This document shows, one piece after another, positions 54,124 through 64,000 of a DNA stretch of 64,000 bases. Numbering within the stretch: position 1 is the stretch's first letter; each line of letters begins with the position of its first letter. This stretch comes from Vibrio neonatus (GTDB taxonomy: Bacteria; Pseudomonadota; Gammaproteobacteria; Enterobacterales; Vibrionaceae), in assembly GCF_024346975.1 (NCBI RefSeq), contig NZ_AP024885.1, forward strand, positions 1,302,001-1,366,000. Direction: 5' to 3'. The notes under the pieces are model-generated. The model did not search any database. It saw nothing but the letters and a program-made list of their open reading frames with translations, and was not told the origin of the DNA. The position numbers were made by a program, and so were the translations under genes.

Positions 54124-56049
54124 TTATTCCTGCTGCATTGCTTCAAGCTCTTCCCAGCGCTCAAATGCTATTTCTAGTTCCTGCTCCTTGGAAGCTAACT
54201 CCTCAAGCACAGGCTGTGTTTCCTCTACAGGAAGAGAGAAAAAAGCGGAGTCGTTGACTCGTTCCTGTAGACTTTCAATGTGTTCTTCAAGTTGTTCTAG
54301 AAGTTGTGGTAGCGATTCTAACTCACGTAGCAACTTATACGACAACTTTTTGCTGTTATTGCGACTTGGTTTGCTACTTGCTTTTTTAGTTGCTTTATCT
54401 GTAACCACTACGTCACTTTTGCTTGCCACAAATTCCTGACGAGAGGCTTTCACTTGAGCGCGCTGCTGCTGCGCATCATGGTAACCGCCAACGAACTCCT
54501 CGATACGACCATTACCTTCAAAAATCCAACTCGCCATGACCGTGTTGTCCACAAACTCACGGTCGTGACTCACTAAAAGCAACGTCCCCTGATAGTTGGC
54601 AAGCAAATCTTCTAAAAGTTCCAATGTTTCGATATCTAAATCGTTGGTTGGTTCATCCAAAACCAATAAATTGTTCGATTTAAGGAAAATTCGCGCTAAT
54701 AATAGACGGTTTTTCTCGCCGCCAGATAAGGCTTTTACCGGAGAACGCGCACGTCTTGGCGAAAATAAGAAATCTTGCAAGTAACTGAGCGCGTGACGCT
54801 CACGTCCGCCCACAGTAACCTCTTGTTTACCATCCGCTAAGTTATCAATAACGGTTTTTTCTGGGTCAAGCGCTTCACGGTATTGGTCAAAATAAGCAAT
54901 TTCGAGCTTAGTACCGCAATGTAAACGCCCGGTATCGGGTTTAATGTCGCCTAACATCAGTTTAAGCAAGGTACTCTTACCACAACCGTTAGGGCCAATT
55001 AGGGCTACCTTATCGCCACGCATCACTGAGAAGCTAAAGTCGTCAATAATGGTTTTACCATCAATAGCGTAGCTAATGTTTTCCGCTTCAAAGACGATTT
55101 TGCCACTGCGAGTGCCATCATCAATCTGAATGTTCGCCTTGCCCTGCACTTCAATGCGATCTTTACGTTCACGACGCAATTGTTTCAGCGCTCTCACGCG
55201 TCCTTCATTACGCGTACGACGCGCCTTGATGCCCTGACGTATCCAAGTCTCTTCTTGAGCCAGTTTCTTATCAAATTCGGCGTTTTGCGCTTCTTCAACG
55301 CGAATCGCTTCTTCTTTATCGATGAGATATTGCTGATAGTTGCCAGGGAATGAAGAAAGCTTGCCTCTATCGAGATCGACAATACGTGTTGCCATTGATT
55401 GAATAAAGCTTCTATCGTGCGAAATAAAGATGATTGAACCGCGGAAATCCTTCAAAAAGGTTTCTAGCCATTCAATGGTGGTCACATCAAGGTGGTTGGT
55501 TGGCTCATCCAGTAGCAATACATCAGGATCGCACACCAAAGCGCGTGCTAATGCCGCTTTACGCTGCCAGCCACCGGATAAATCTGTTAATAGAGTATTC
55601 GCATCCAGTGCCAATGCTTCCAACACATTGGTAATGCGGCTTTCAAAACGCCATGCACCGCTATGATCAAGAGTTTCTTGAACCTTGGATAAACGATTAA
55701 TGTTCTTTTCGCTTGGGTCTTCTGCCACTAGATCCAACAGATCTTGGTAGATCTTAAGCTGTTTACCGATTTCAGCTAAGCCTTCAGAGACGTATTCATA
55801 GACAGTGCCCTGTTGATTACGCGGTGGATCTTGCTCTAAGCGCGAGATAACCACATCTTGAGTTATCTGCATATTGCCATCGTCCATTTGCACGCTGCCT
55901 GCAATCACCTTCATTAAGGTGGATTTACCTGCGCCGTTGCGTCCCACGAGACAAACACGTTCGTTTTCTTGTAGCTGAAAATCAGCGTTATCCAGCAGTG
56001 GGATATCACCGAAAGCCAATTGACCATTATGAATGGTAAGTAATGCCAT
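54124..56049 (-). CDS. uup: ABC-F ATPase Uup
   Basis: A 641-residue soluble ABC-F protein with two ATPase domains. First: Walker A GRNGAGKST near residue 37, signature LSGGWQRKAAL near 158, Walker B LLLDEPTNHLD near 180. Second: Walker A GPNGCGKST near 352, signature LSGGEKNRLL near 440 and LVLDEPTNDLD. A C-terminal coiled coil (about 560-641) is the Uup hallmark that binds DNA. Uup limits precise transposon excision and helps ribosomes and replication forks. It overlaps the glutaredoxin-like gene by 23 bases. Confidence 0.95.
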   Translation of the reverse strand: MALLTIHNGQLAFGDIPLLDNADFQLQENERVCLVGRNGAGKSTLMKVIAGSVQMDDGNMQITQDVVISRLEQDPPRNQQGTVYEYVSEGLAEIGKQLKIYQDLLDLVAEDPSEKNINRLSKVQETLDHSGAWRFESRITNVLEALALDANTLLTDLSGGWQRKAALARALVCDPDVLLLDEPTNHLDVTTIEWLETFLKDFRGSIIFISHDRSFIQSMATRIVDLDRGKLSSFPGNYQQYLIDKEEAIRVEEAQNAEFDKKLAQEETWIRQGIKARRTRNEGRVRALKQLRRERKDRIEVQGKANIQIDDGTRSGKIVFEAENISYAIDGKTIIDDFSFSVMRGDKVALIGPNGCGKSTLLKLMLGDIKPDTGRLHCGTKLEIAYFDQYREALDPEKTVIDNLADGKQEVTVGGRERHALSYLQDFLFSPRRARSPVKALSGGEKNRLLLARIFLKSNNLLVLDEPTNDLDIETLELLEDLLANYQGTLLLVSHDREFVDNTVMASWIFEGNGRIEEFVGGYHDAQQQRAQVKASRQEFVASKSDVVVTDKATKKASSKPSRNNSKKLSYKLLRELESLPQLLEQLEEHIESLQERVNDSAFFSLPVEETQPVLEELASKEQELEIAFERWEELEAMQQE

Positions 56050-56266
56050 TATTGTCTAACCATTGTTGTAATTGTTGTAAATCGAAGGGCCAGTTGAGTT
56101 CTTGCTTATTATATTGAACTACAGGTATCGTGACACCGTAACGCGCAAACAAGGCGTCATCAAAAGCAATATCGATAACCTGTAGTTCAATGCCAACTTG
56201 GCTGAGCAAGGCATACGCTTGCTCGCAAAGATGACACCCTTCGGTACTGTACAGAGTTACTTTCAC
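56027..56266 (-). CDS. Glutaredoxin-like thioredoxin-fold protein
   Basis: A 79-residue glutaredoxin-family protein. The redox motif is EGCHLCEQA (C-x2-C, residues 10-13), followed by '[21 protein letters not shown]' with the cis-Pro (TIPVV). The short length and lack of other domains match the small glutaredoxin family found beside uup/rlmKL in vibrios. The start is GTG (56266), overlapping the rlmKL stop by four bases; it also overlaps uup. Its partner is unknown. Confidence 0.85.
   Translation of the reverse strand: MKVTLYSTEGCHLCEQAYALLSQVGIELQVIDIAFDDALFARYGVTIPVVQYNKQELNWPFDLQQLQQWLDNNGITYHS
56130..56142. promoter_or_regulatory. Near-consensus matS in the glutaredoxin gene
   Basis: GTGACACCGTAAC has one mismatch to GTGACRNYGTCAC, the same mismatch as the site upstream of matP. 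Confidence 0.4.
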
Positions 56267-58404
56267 TCAGTATCGCCCGCCAGTGTGACTAACCAGCAGT
56301 TGTGGATGTGCTTGTTACGCGCAAAATCCAGCGGCAGTGTCTTATCTGAAATATTCTGAGCGCGTAACCCAAGCTCCGCTAACCCTTCCATATCCATTTT
56401 AAACTGACGTTTATTGTTGGAGAACACGATAGTGCCCTGTGGACGTAACAAGCGTTTTAGATGCGTCATAAGCTGAATATGGTCGCGTTGAATATCAAAA
56501 GTTTGCTTCATACGCTTTGAATTAGAAAACGTTGGTGGATCAATAAAGATCAAATCATACTGACCGGTTGCCGTTTCAAGCCATTGTAAGCAATCGGCTT
56601 GGATAAACTCATGTTGTTTACCCTTAATGCCGTTAATAGCTAAATTTTCTTTTGCCCAATCAAGATAGGTATTTGACATATCAATGGTAGTGGTCGACTT
56701 AGCGCCGCCAACCGCTGCATGTACCGTGGCACTGCCCGTATAAGCAAATAGGTTTAAGAAATCGCAACCTGCCGCCATTTGACCTATTTTACGGCGCGTC
56801 AGTTTGTGATCCAAAAATAGACCCGTATCTAAATAATCAAACAAGTTAACTTTAAGCTTAACGCCATATTCAGACACTTCCATCTGATGCGATTTTTGCG
56901 CCAGTTTTTGGTATTGATTAGTGCCCTTTTGTCTTTGACGAACTTTGAGAACCACATTGTTCGCTTCCACGCCCGTCACTTGAATACTGGCACGAATGAT
57001 GTCAGTAAGGCGACGCTTTGCCGTCTCCGGATCAATTGTTTTAGGCGCAGCGTATTCTTGAATGACTAAGTGACCTGGATACACATCAATAGCCACATTG
57101 TAGTCAGGCAAGTCCGCATCATAGATGCGGTAGCAGTCGAGTTGCTCGCGTTTCGCCCATTTGCCAATCTTAGCGATGTTCTTTTTCAGACGGTTGGCAA
57201 AATCAGGAGCAACCACGGCTTCTACAGGCTGTGAGTCATTGCCGTTTGTTATCGCTCTTGGCTTATCAGAAATGCCGTAGTTCTTTTGTAGACAGTTTAG
57301 CGCGCCGTTATTCACTTTATATTGCTTATCAGCACGCATGCGCAGACAGCTCAATAGCTCGTCAGAGCTTGAGAAAATAGACGCATTCCAACCGCCAAAC
57401 TCTGCTTTTAACTGGGCGCCAAACTCTGAATATAGAGCAATCAAACCCGGCTCTGTACTTAGTCGCTCACCATAAGGAGGGTTACAAATAATAGAGCCTG
57501 TACCGGCGTCTTTAGGCGCAGTAATGCGAGTTGCATCACCCAGTCTAAAGTCGATTAAACCGTCAATTCCGGCGCGAACGGCGTTCTTCTTAGCCGTTTC
57601 CAATACTCGCGGATCGTTATCATAACCAATCACCGGCACGTCAAATTTGTTGATGCCGCGACGACCAACCACTTTCGCCTCAGATTTCACTTCAGCCCAC
57701 AATGCGTAGTCAAAGTCTTTTAGGTTCTCAAGGCTCCAGTTAGTGCGTGCATGACCCGGCGCAACGTTTGCAGCCAGCATAACCGCTTCAATCAGTAACG
57801 TACCCGAACCACACATAGGATCGATAAGAGGCGATTGGGTATCCCATCCACTGCGCATAACAATAGAGGCCGCCAGAGTTTCGCGTAAAGGTGCACGACC
57901 GGCTTCAGTACGGTAGCCACGCTGGTTAAGACCTTGGCCGACCATATCGATGCCCAGTATGGCGTCATCTCTGTGTAGACGAACATGAATGCGAAGATCT
58001 GGACGATCTTTGCTGATCTCAGGTCTTGGTAGGTTTGCTTTAGTGAAAGTATCCACAATCGCATCCTTAACCTTCATCGCGCCATATTGGCTATTACGGA
58101 TCTGGCCATTGGTACCGTTGAAGTCAACAATAATCGATTTGCCTGCATCAAAATGGTTCTGCCAACGAATCGACATACAAGAGAGGTACAAATCCATGTC
58201 ATCTTGACACTTAAACTCAGACAGAATTCGCACAAATCGGGACGCGGTTCGACAAGATAAACACGCTCTATAGATCTGTTCTAGGCTCGCCTTAAACCGC
58301 ACGCCCGCTTGCACGGGTTTTGGGTTTTCAATTCCCAATTTATTAAGTTCTTCTACCAATAGATTTTCTAAGCCATTGGCCGTTACGGCAAGGTATTGAT
58401 GCAT
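56263..58404 (-). CDS. rlmL: Bifunctional 23S rRNA methyltransferase RlmKL
   Basis: A 713-residue fused enzyme that methylates 23S rRNA G2445 (N2, RlmL part) and G2069 (N7, RlmK part). An N-terminal THUMP domain (about 40-155) precedes the first methyltransferase (SAM site '[13 protein letters not shown]', catalytic NPPYGERL) and the second one ('[19 protein letters not shown]', '[11 protein letters not shown]'). I start at ATG 58404 ([13 protein letters not shown]), as in the family, not at the GTG nine bases upstream. It heads a minus-strand operon with the glutaredoxin, uup and DUF3466. Confidence 0.95.
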   Translation of the reverse strand: MHQYLAVTANGLENLLVEELNKLGIENPKPVQAGVRFKASLEQIYRACLSCRTASRFVRILSEFKCQDDMDLYLSCMSIRWQNHFDAGKSIIVDFNGTNGQIRNSQYGAMKVKDAIVDTFTKANLPRPEISKDRPDLRIHVRLHRDDAILGIDMVGQGLNQRGYRTEAGRAPLRETLAASIVMRSGWDTQSPLIDPMCGSGTLLIEAVMLAANVAPGHARTNWSLENLKDFDYALWAEVKSEAKVVGRRGINKFDVPVIGYDNDPRVLETAKKNAVRAGIDGLIDFRLGDATRITAPKDAGTGSIICNPPYGERLSTEPGLIALYSEFGAQLKAEFGGWNASIFSSSDELLSCLRMRADKQYKVNNGALNCLQKNYGISDKPRAITNGNDSQPVEAVVAPDFANRLKKNIAKIGKWAKREQLDCYRIYDADLPDYNVAIDVYPGHLVIQEYAAPKTIDPETAKRRLTDIIRASIQVTGVEANNVVLKVRQRQKGTNQYQKLAQKSHQMEVSEYGVKLKVNLFDYLDTGLFLDHKLTRRKIGQMAAGCDFLNLFAYTGSATVHAAVGGAKSTTTIDMSNTYLDWAKENLAINGIKGKQHEFIQADCLQWLETATGQYDLIFIDPPTFSNSKRMKQTFDIQRDHIQLMTHLKRLLRPQGTIVFSNNKRQFKMDMEGLAELGLRAQNISDKTLPLDFARNKHIHNCWLVTLAGDTE

Positions 58405-58902
58405 GTTAATCACTAAGCTGCTAATAAAATGGCGTTAATTATAAACTGTAATAGTTTTAAATTCCGATATTTCTCAGTCAAAACCCTCTATTTGTTCATT
58501 TCTACAGCAAAGCCAACTGTTGGTTAACTTTCAACAGCTCCGATTAACGCCTTTTTATCTCTAGCCAAAGCAGAACCTGTTTATAGTCATTTTGGCGATA
58601 GTGAATACTTATTCGCATGCAATTTGGTCTATACCACCAACCAAAAATAACTGAAAGTTACTTACAAAATAGGCTAAACAAGGAAAAATAAAGGGGAACG
58701 CCCCTACTTTTGTATGAAATTAAGACAGGTTTGAGGAAAAAAAGAATGTAAAAAATGTGCGCTTGCAACACCTAATGTCACACTAACGATGTTTAATTGG
58801 CGCAAACTTTAAGAATGTGTGAGCTAATCGTATAGTCAACAGTATGAATATTGCGCAAAGAAGTGATGTCCAGACGGTGAAAAGCACGGATGACAGGCAA
58901 CA
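58405..58902. other. Gene-free region between rlmKL and zapC
   Basis: About 500 bases with no convincing open frame on either strand. It should include the rlmKL promoter at its left end. I see no strong hairpin outside the zapC terminator; a small RNA cannot be excluded. Confidence 0.45.
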
Positions 58903-58937
58903 AAAAGGCCGTTTTAGCGTGAACTAAAACGGCCTAT
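58903..58937 (-). terminator. Terminator after zapC
   Basis: AGGCCGTTTTAG / CTAAAACGGCCT stem (12 perfect pairs, 6-base loop) with AAAAA on the plus side, so TTTTT on the minus transcript. Confidence 0.9.
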
Positions 58938-58989
58938 TCGACATTAATTTGGCTTTTCCCATTACCCTTTTAAACTGGCTGAGGAAAGA

Positions 58990-59532
58990 TTAAGACACCA
59001 TCTGTATTTGTGCTTGGAAGAACAACGCATTGGCTGAACGCATGCGGTCGTGCATCACTTTGATGGGCTGGCAGAACGAAAGGTGTTTGCTGCCCGTTAA
59101 ATAGAAGTCTTCGCTATTCACGGACACAACGATACTGGCGGTATCGGAACTCTCAACCACCATAAAGTAACCGGTGTTGTATTCATTCTGCAGCTCCACA
59201 ACCTCCCCTTCCTGTGGCTGATAGCCATTGGACTGAGTATCAAAAAACCAGCTTTTAGGCTGTACAGGCTTATGGAAGCGTTTAACGGCAACAGCTTTGA
59301 GTACCAGCTCAGCTTGGCGAGGGATAGAAAGTGGAAGACCTTTTACGGAGTCTTGGAAGACATGGTAGATATCCGCATCTTCAACAGAAAATTTTTGTGG
59401 TTTAAAAGCTGATTCAATAAGCACTTTACGAGGTAAGTTAGAGCGAAATACCATCTCTTCACTTATCTCAAGCATTAGCGAGGATTGCTCCTCGTCGTAG
59501 TACCAATTCCATGTATCGTTTAGCTTAAGCAT
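58990..59532 (-). CDS. zapC: Cell division protein ZapC
   Basis: A 180-residue FtsZ-ring stabiliser, the same length as E. coli ZapC. The start 'DTWNWYYDEEQSSLMLEISEEMVFRSNLPRK' and the end region 'QPIKVMHDRM' match the family. It binds and bundles FtsZ filaments at midcell. It lies between rlmKL and pyrD as in E. coli (pyrD-zapC-...-rlmKL-uup), but with its own terminator and a spacer. Confidence 0.92.
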   Translation of the reverse strand: MLKLNDTWNWYYDEEQSSLMLEISEEMVFRSNLPRKVLIESAFKPQKFSVEDADIYHVFQDSVKGLPLSIPRQAELVLKAVAVKRFHKPVQPKSWFFDTQSNGYQPQEGEVVELQNEYNTGYFMVVESSDTASIVVSVNSEDFYLTGSKHLSFCQPIKVMHDRMRSANALFFQAQIQMVS

Positions 59533-59631
59533 AACCCTGTCCTGTCTTTAAACTCAGTTTAAGTAAGACGCTACACCATCCCTGTTTTACGAGGTCCACG
59601 TTACTTTCTGATAATTCTACTAACAGAAAAC

Positions 59632-59664
59632 GAAAAAAAAAGGGGAAATGATTCCCCTTTTTTT
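59632..59664 (-). terminator. Terminator after pyrD
   Basis: AAAAGGGGAA ATGA TTCCCCTTTT with A-run and T-run on both sides; it ends pyrD on the minus strand. Confidence 0.88.
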
Positions 59665-59695
59665 ACGCTAAACAATTGGTTTTACTGCAACTTGA

Positions 59696-60706
59696 TTACA
59701 GGTTTTTCACGATATCGCGTACTAAGTTTGGTCCATGGAAAATAAAGCCTGAGTAGACTTGAACCAATTTTGCGCCCGCTTGCAGTTTTTCTTTTGCAGA
59801 CACAAAAGAATCGATACCACCAACGCCGATGATCGGAATATCTTCACCCAGTTCCTGATAAAGCTTCGCAACCACTTCAGTACTGCGCAGTTGCAGAGGA
59901 CGACCGCTTAAACCGCCGGTTTCTTCTGCATGCTTCATGCCTTCAACAATACTACGATCCAGCGTCGTGTTCGTTGCAATAACACCATCAATAGCGTGTT
60001 TACGCAAAGAATCACAAATCTGTACGATTTCATCGTCAGTAAGATCAGGTGCAATTTTTAACGCAAGCGGTACATAGTTACCACGTAACTCATACAGCTC
60101 TTTTTGCTTGGCTTTTAAATCACCCAGCAGTGAATCCAGAGCATCGCCGTATTGTAGCGTACGCAGATCCGGAGTATTCGGTGAAGAAATGTTTACCGCA
60201 ATGTAATCAGCGTACTGATAGACCTTTTCCATACAAATTAGGTAATCGCTGTTACCCTCTTCGATAGGCGTGTCTTTGTTCTTGCCGATGTTAATGCCAA
60301 GAATACAATCAAATTTTGCCTTCTTCACATTTTCCACTAAAGCATCTACACCTAGGTTATTGAAACCCATACGGTTGATAATGCCTTCAGCTTCTAGTAG
60401 ACGGAACATACGAGGTTTATCGTTGCCAGGTTGAGGACGTGGCGTTACCGTCCCTACTTCTACGCAGCCAAAACCCATTGCATCAAATGCTTCAATACAT
60501 TCCGCATTCTTATCAAGTCCCGCGGCTAAGCCAACAGGGTTTTTAAACGTTAGGCCCATACATTCGACTGGACGATTTGGTAATTTTTGACGATAAAACA
60601 GATCTAACGGTGTACCTGTTAATTTAGGTAAATAGTTGATCGCAAGATCGTGCGCCTTTTCGGCGTTGAATTGAAATAAGCCAGTTCTGGCAAGACGGTA
60701 GAGCAT
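59696..60706 (-). CDS. pyrD: Dihydroorotate dehydrogenase (quinone), class 2
   Basis: A 336-residue membrane-associated flavoenzyme that oxidises dihydroorotate to orotate with quinone. The N-terminal amphipathic helix ([23 protein letters not shown]) marks class 2. '[12 protein letters not shown]', '[11 protein letters not shown]' with the catalytic Ser, and the FMN/phosphate-binding 'GVGGIDS' are visible. TCGGAGG lies just before ATG 60706. A hairpin-terminator sits directly upstream of this ribosome site. Confidence 0.96.
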   Translation of the reverse strand: MLYRLARTGLFQFNAEKAHDLAINYLPKLTGTPLDLFYRQKLPNRPVECMGLTFKNPVGLAAGLDKNAECIEAFDAMGFGCVEVGTVTPRPQPGNDKPRMFRLLEAEGIINRMGFNNLGVDALVENVKKAKFDCILGINIGKNKDTPIEEGNSDYLICMEKVYQYADYIAVNISSPNTPDLRTLQYGDALDSLLGDLKAKQKELYELRGNYVPLALKIAPDLTDDEIVQICDSLRKHAIDGVIATNTTLDRSIVEGMKHAEETGGLSGRPLQLRSTEVVAKLYQELGEDIPIIGVGGIDSFVSAKEKLQAGAKLVQVYSGFIFHGPNLVRDIVKNL

Positions 60707-60718
60707 TGTGCCTCCGAT

Positions 60719-60746
60719 AAAAAAAGCCCCGTGTAAACGGGGCTGT
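60719..60746 (-). terminator. Terminator of NAD-GDH, abutting the pyrD ribosome site
   Basis: On the minus strand AGCCCCG TTTACA CGGGGCT is followed by TTTTTTT and then ATCGGAGG, the pyrD ribosome site. Either readthrough or a promoter inside this region is needed for pyrD. Confidence 0.8.
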
Positions 60747-60751
60747 ATTAT

Positions 60752-63700
60752 TTACTTTGTTGCTTCACAATTCAAGTTTAAAAGCATTAACTCTCTTAAT
60801 GCGACAGAAAATTTAGCAAATTCATGCACATTCCCCACTTTGAACTCGTTTAAGGTGTTTTCCCAGCGCTGCAATGCTAACTGGTTATTGTTGATCCAAT
60901 TATCAATGGTGGTCTCTTCGTTTGCTGGATTATCACCGCAACCGCAGTTGAGCACTTGCACTGTCAGTTGACGCTGTTGCCAGTCAAGATCTTCTCTAAA
61001 GGCGGCTCTTGCAAGTGCCTGCCAATTGTTATCCACCACCTTATTATTGATTTGATCTAAGAACCAATGCAGAGATAAGCGATCCCCTAGATAGAAGTAC
61101 ATTTTGGCGGTGCGCTCGATGCTCGTAGCGCATTCCTTAGCGGCCAGAGAAATATCATAGCAGCAGTACAGACTAGACAATCGAGCCAGATAATTGGCCA
61201 GTTTTTTATCGACGCCTTGTGCTATCCATTCATCGGCGACCGTTTGATGTTGCAAGACTTCATCCGGCACCAAGAATTGATCTAACTTACTCACAATAAC
61301 GTCTACGTCGGATCTAAAACGATCCACCAATTCTTTGACACTGCTATTGTGGGAACGATTTCTTAGCATCCAACGAGTGAGACGACGTAATGTACGGCGA
61401 ATCACAATCATCAGTTGGTATTGCAAGCTAGCGTCAATGCGATTGTCGTGCTCACGAATATTGCTAAACACCTCCGAGAATTTGAATAGCTCTTTGGAAG
61501 CCACAAATGCATTGGCGATATCCACCACATTGGCGCCCGTCTCTTCTTGCAGACGAGTCACAAAGTTGCATCCCATTTCATTGACAATATCATTGGCTAA
61601 TGCAGTGGCAATGATCTCGGTGCGCAGTGGATGTGAGTCCATGCTAGATTTATAGTTACGGCGTAACCTATCAGGAAAGTATTGCACTAACTGTTTGGCG
61701 TGATACGCATCTTGGGCAATAGCATCAGTGGCAAGTTGTTCTTTTAACAGCATTTTACCATACGCCACCAGCACAGAGAGCTCTGGTCTTGATAGACCGA
61801 TACCCTGCTTTTCACGCTCTTGCAGCTGTTCATCGTCAGGAATGTATTCAAGTTGACGGTCAAGATGCCCCGCTTTTTCCATGGTATGGATAAAGCGCAT
61901 CTGCTCTTTCATCCCCACAATGCCTTGCTCTTCAGTGACAGAAATTGATTCTGACTGACAATAGGCATGATGCAACACAATCTCTGACACGTCCGCTTCC
62001 ATTGAATCGAGAATTTCATTGCGCTGTTTTAACGTCAGGTCACTGTTTTGCACTAAACCATTAAGCAAAATCTTAATATTAACTTCATTGTCGGAGCTAT
62101 CCACGCCACCCACATTATCAATAAAGTCGGTATTGACGTATCCGCCATTTAAGGCAAATTCAATACGGCCAAGTTGGGTTAAGCCTAAGTTGCCTCCTTC
62201 GCCGACCACTTTCGCTCGCAACTGATTACCATTAATGCGCAAAATGTCGTTGGCGCGATCACCAACATCGGCGTGGCTCTCTTTACTGGATTTCACATAA
62301 GTGCCGATGCCACCGTTCCATAACAAGTCAACTTGCATCATCAAAAGATGCTTAATCAAGTCATTGGGCGCTAACACATCAACCTCTATGCCTAGCATAG
62401 CTTTGATTTCAGGTGACAGGGTCACAGATTTAGCTTTGCGCGAGAATACGCCGCCACCTTTAGAAATCAATGTCTTATCGTAATCATCCCAACCTGTACG
62501 TGGCGTAGTAAACAGACGTTCACGCTCAGCGTAAGAAATCGCAGCATCTGGATTTGGGTCGATAAAGATGTGTAAGTGGTTAAATGCCGCTTGCAGTAAG
62601 ATGTGCTTGGATAACAACATGCCATTGCCAAATACATCTCCAGCCATGTCCCCCACACCTACAACGGTAAAGTTGGTGGTTTGGCAATTAATGCCCAGCT
62701 CTCGGAAATGACGTTTTACCGACTCCCAACCACCTTTGGCAGTTATGCCCATCACTTTATGATCGTAACCATTTGATCCGCCAGAGGCGAACGCATCACC
62801 AAGCCAGAAGTTGTATTCTTGAGAAACACTGTTTGCAATATCAGAGAAAGTTGCCGTGCCCTTATCAGCAGCGACTACCAAATAAGAATCGTCTTCATCG
62901 TGGCGCACCACATTTGGTGGCGGAACCAACTCGCCTTCGACAATGTTATCGGCGACATCCAATAGCGAACTGATAAACTTGCGATAACAACGCTGACCTT
63001 CGGCAAAAATCTCATCTCGACCTGTCATCAAGTGCTGCTTCTTACACACAAAGCCGCCTTTTGCGCCCACAGGCAAAATCACAGTATTTTTCACCTGTTG
63101 TGCTTTAACCAAGCCAAGCACTTCGGTGCGAAAATCCTCTTGCCTGTCTGACCAACGTAATCCGCCTCGAGCCACTTTACCGCCGCGAAGATGTACACCT
63201 TCTACATCTGGCGCATAAACAAACATTTCAAACTCAGGCACTGGCTTAGGTATTTCAGGAATATTTTTCGGTCTCAGCTTTAACGCCAAACACGGTTTAC
63301 GTTCCCCTTGCTCGGATAACTGATAGTAGTTGGTGCGTAGCGTTGCGCGAATCATCTCAACATAACGACGCACAATTCTATCGTCATCAAGGCTTTCGAC
63401 TTTTTCAAGTTGCGCATTGATTTTCTCAACCACTTTCAGTTGCGAAGCTTCATCACCTTGATTACTTGGCAAGAAACGTTTTTCAAATAAGCTCACCAAA
63501 AAGTTAGCCAGTTTAGGATGCGCGGCTAACGTATCACCAATGTATTGTTGGCTAAACGGAAAGCCCACTTGACGCATATATTTAGCATAAGCACGTAAAA
63601 TCGTTGTTTCGACACCGGTTAACCCAGCGCCGAGAATCAATCGGTTGAAACCATCGTTTTCTAACTGACCTTGCCACACACCCGCAAAGGCCTGTTGGAA

Positions 63701-64000
63701 ACGATCGCGCACCTTGTTGAAATCGACAACCGTGTTTCCTTTATGCAACATAGAAAAATCTAAAATCCAATACGTTTGACCGCTTTTGGTTTCCACTTGA
63801 TACGGCGACTCGCCAATAATGCGCAAATCAAAATTCTCTAGCATAGGCATAACATCAGACAGATGTATCGGTGAGTCTTTATGGTAGAGCTTTAAATGAA
63901 CGACTTTTGAATCCATCAACTCTTCTTGGGGACGATAGAACAGCATTCCCAAAGGATTCGCTTCATTTAACTGCTGTAAACGTTCAATATCTGCCACAGC
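60752..64000 (-). CDS. gdhB: NAD-specific glutamate dehydrogenase, large class, 5' end missing
   Basis: At least 1082 residues of the large (about 180 kDa) NAD-glutamate dehydrogenase family, which converts glutamate to 2-oxoglutarate and ammonia. The frame is open through the right window edge, so about 500 N-terminal residues are missing. Visible: the catalytic block 'KVARGGLRWSDRQEDFRTEVLGLVKAQQVKN' with 'PVGAKGGFVCK', and the Rossmann part 'VVGVGDMAGDVFGNGML'. The long C-terminal helical domain follows. Upstream control is outside the window. The same gene lies beside pyrD in other vibrios. Confidence 0.93.
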   Translation of the reverse strand, partial: AVADIERLQQLNEANPLGMLFYRPQEELMDSKVVHLKLYHKDSPIHLSDVMPMLENFDLRIIGESPYQVETKSGQTYWILDFSMLHKGNTVVDFNKVRDRFQQAFAGVWQGQLENDGFNRLILGAGLTGVETTILRAYAKYMRQVGFPFSQQYIGDTLAAHPKLANFLVSLFEKRFLPSNQGDEASQLKVVEKINAQLEKVESLDDDRIVRRYVEMIRATLRTNYYQLSEQGERKPCLALKLRPKNIPEIPKPVPEFEMFVYAPDVEGVHLRGGKVARGGLRWSDRQEDFRTEVLGLVKAQQVKNTVILPVGAKGGFVCKKQHLMTGRDEIFAEGQRCYRKFISSLLDVADNIVEGELVPPPNVVRHDEDDSYLVVAADKGTATFSDIANSVSQEYNFWLGDAFASGGSNGYDHKVMGITAKGGWESVKRHFRELGINCQTTNFTVVGVGDMAGDVFGNGMLLSKHILLQAAFNHLHIFIDPNPDAAISYAERERLFTTPRTGWDDYDKTLISKGGGVFSRKAKSVTLSPEIKAMLGIEVDVLAPNDLIKHLLMMQVDLLWNGGIGTYVKSSKESHADVGDRANDILRINGNQLRAKVVGEGGNLGLTQLGRIEFALNGGYVNTDFIDNVGGVDSSDNEVNIKILLNGLVQNSDLTLKQRNEILDSMEADVSEIVLHHAYCQSESISVTEEQGIVGMKEQMRFIHTMEKAGHLDRQLEYIPDDEQLQEREKQGIGLSRPELSVLVAYGKMLLKEQLATDAIAQDAYHAKQLVQYFPDRLRRNYKSSMDSHPLRTEIIATALANDIVNEMGCNFVTRLQEETGANVVDIANAFVASKELFKFSEVFSNIREHDNRIDASLQYQLMIVIRRTLRRLTRWMLRNRSHNSSVKELVDRFRSDVDVIVSKLDQFLVPDEVLQHQTVADEWIAQGVDKKLANYLARLSSLYCCYDISLAAKECATSIERTAKMYFYLGDRLSLHWFLDQINNKVVDNNWQALARAAFREDLDWQQRQLTVQVLNCGCGDNPANEETTIDNWINNNQLALQRWENTLNEFKVGNVHEFAKFSVALRELMLLNLNCEATK
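62413..62425. promoter_or_regulatory. matS-like palindrome in the GDH gene
   Basis: GTGACAGGGTCAC has both perfect matS arms but a G where the consensus has a pyrimidine. Confidence 0.35.

Noticed and set aside
1-64000. CRISPR array or rRNA operon
   Set aside because: No regularly spaced repeats and no rRNA sequence were seen.

Overview
The window reads as the replication-terminus region of the larger chromosome of a Vibrionaceae bacterium (Gammaproteobacteria). Gene content and order point there: matP-lonH-fabA-rmf-(DUF3466)-uup-rlmKL-zapC-pyrD-NAD-glutamate dehydrogenase on one side, and ccoNOQP-ccoHIS-TauE/SafE-fnr-uspE-ttcA on the other. Several Vibrio-typical small families (DUF2960, DUF2987, DUF3634, a GlyGly-CTERM DUF3466 protein) are also present. 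A 28-bp dif site at 46580-46607 and matS-type MatP sites on both sides of it agree with this. The genus is an inference; the species cannot be read from the sequence.

Layout. 1-13 kb: envelope and housekeeping genes (a lipoprotein cut by the window edge, two small outer-membrane barrels, the SbcCD nuclease, a RIO-type kinase, a thioesterase, an SH3 protein, two tandem tRNA-Val genes, an OprB-type porin). 13-26 kb: a Bcr/CflA efflux pump divergent from a LysR regulator, D-lactate dehydrogenase, an exported ATP-dependent DNA ligase, a two-gene HEPN module, norM divergent from riboflavin synthase, and small metabolic and envelope genes including nagK. 26-33 kb: a tight operon of a membrane-anchored ATPase, an MscS channel and DUF2960, then cobB and two envelope genes. 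33-43 kb: the microaerobic respiration block (ttcA, uspE, fnr, cbb3 oxidase structural and assembly genes), all on the minus strand. 43-49 kb: the terminus itself, with an MFS transporter, a putative polysaccharide-lyase lipoprotein, about 0.7 kb without genes, dif, an insertion sequence beside dif, DUF3634 and matP. 49-64 kb: lonH, fabA, rmf and a long minus-strand series ending in the NAD-GDH gene, which runs off the window.

Working together: FNR (with an FNR box over its own promoter) probably controls the neighbouring cbb3 oxidase genes. CcoH, CcoI, CcoS and TauE/SafE supply copper and assembly functions to CcoNOQP. MatP is encoded about 2 kb from dif and should bind the matS sites seen here. 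FabA has a FadR-like site upstream.

The most notable observation is the insertion sequence at 46613-48148. It lies exactly 5 bp from the XerC arm of dif and is flanked by a perfect 5-bp duplication (TAAAT), as expected for the dif-targeting IS1202/ISAjo2 group. Two under-described modules also stand out: the membrane ATPase plus MscS operon (26786-30023) and the HEPN plus partner pair (18116-18918).
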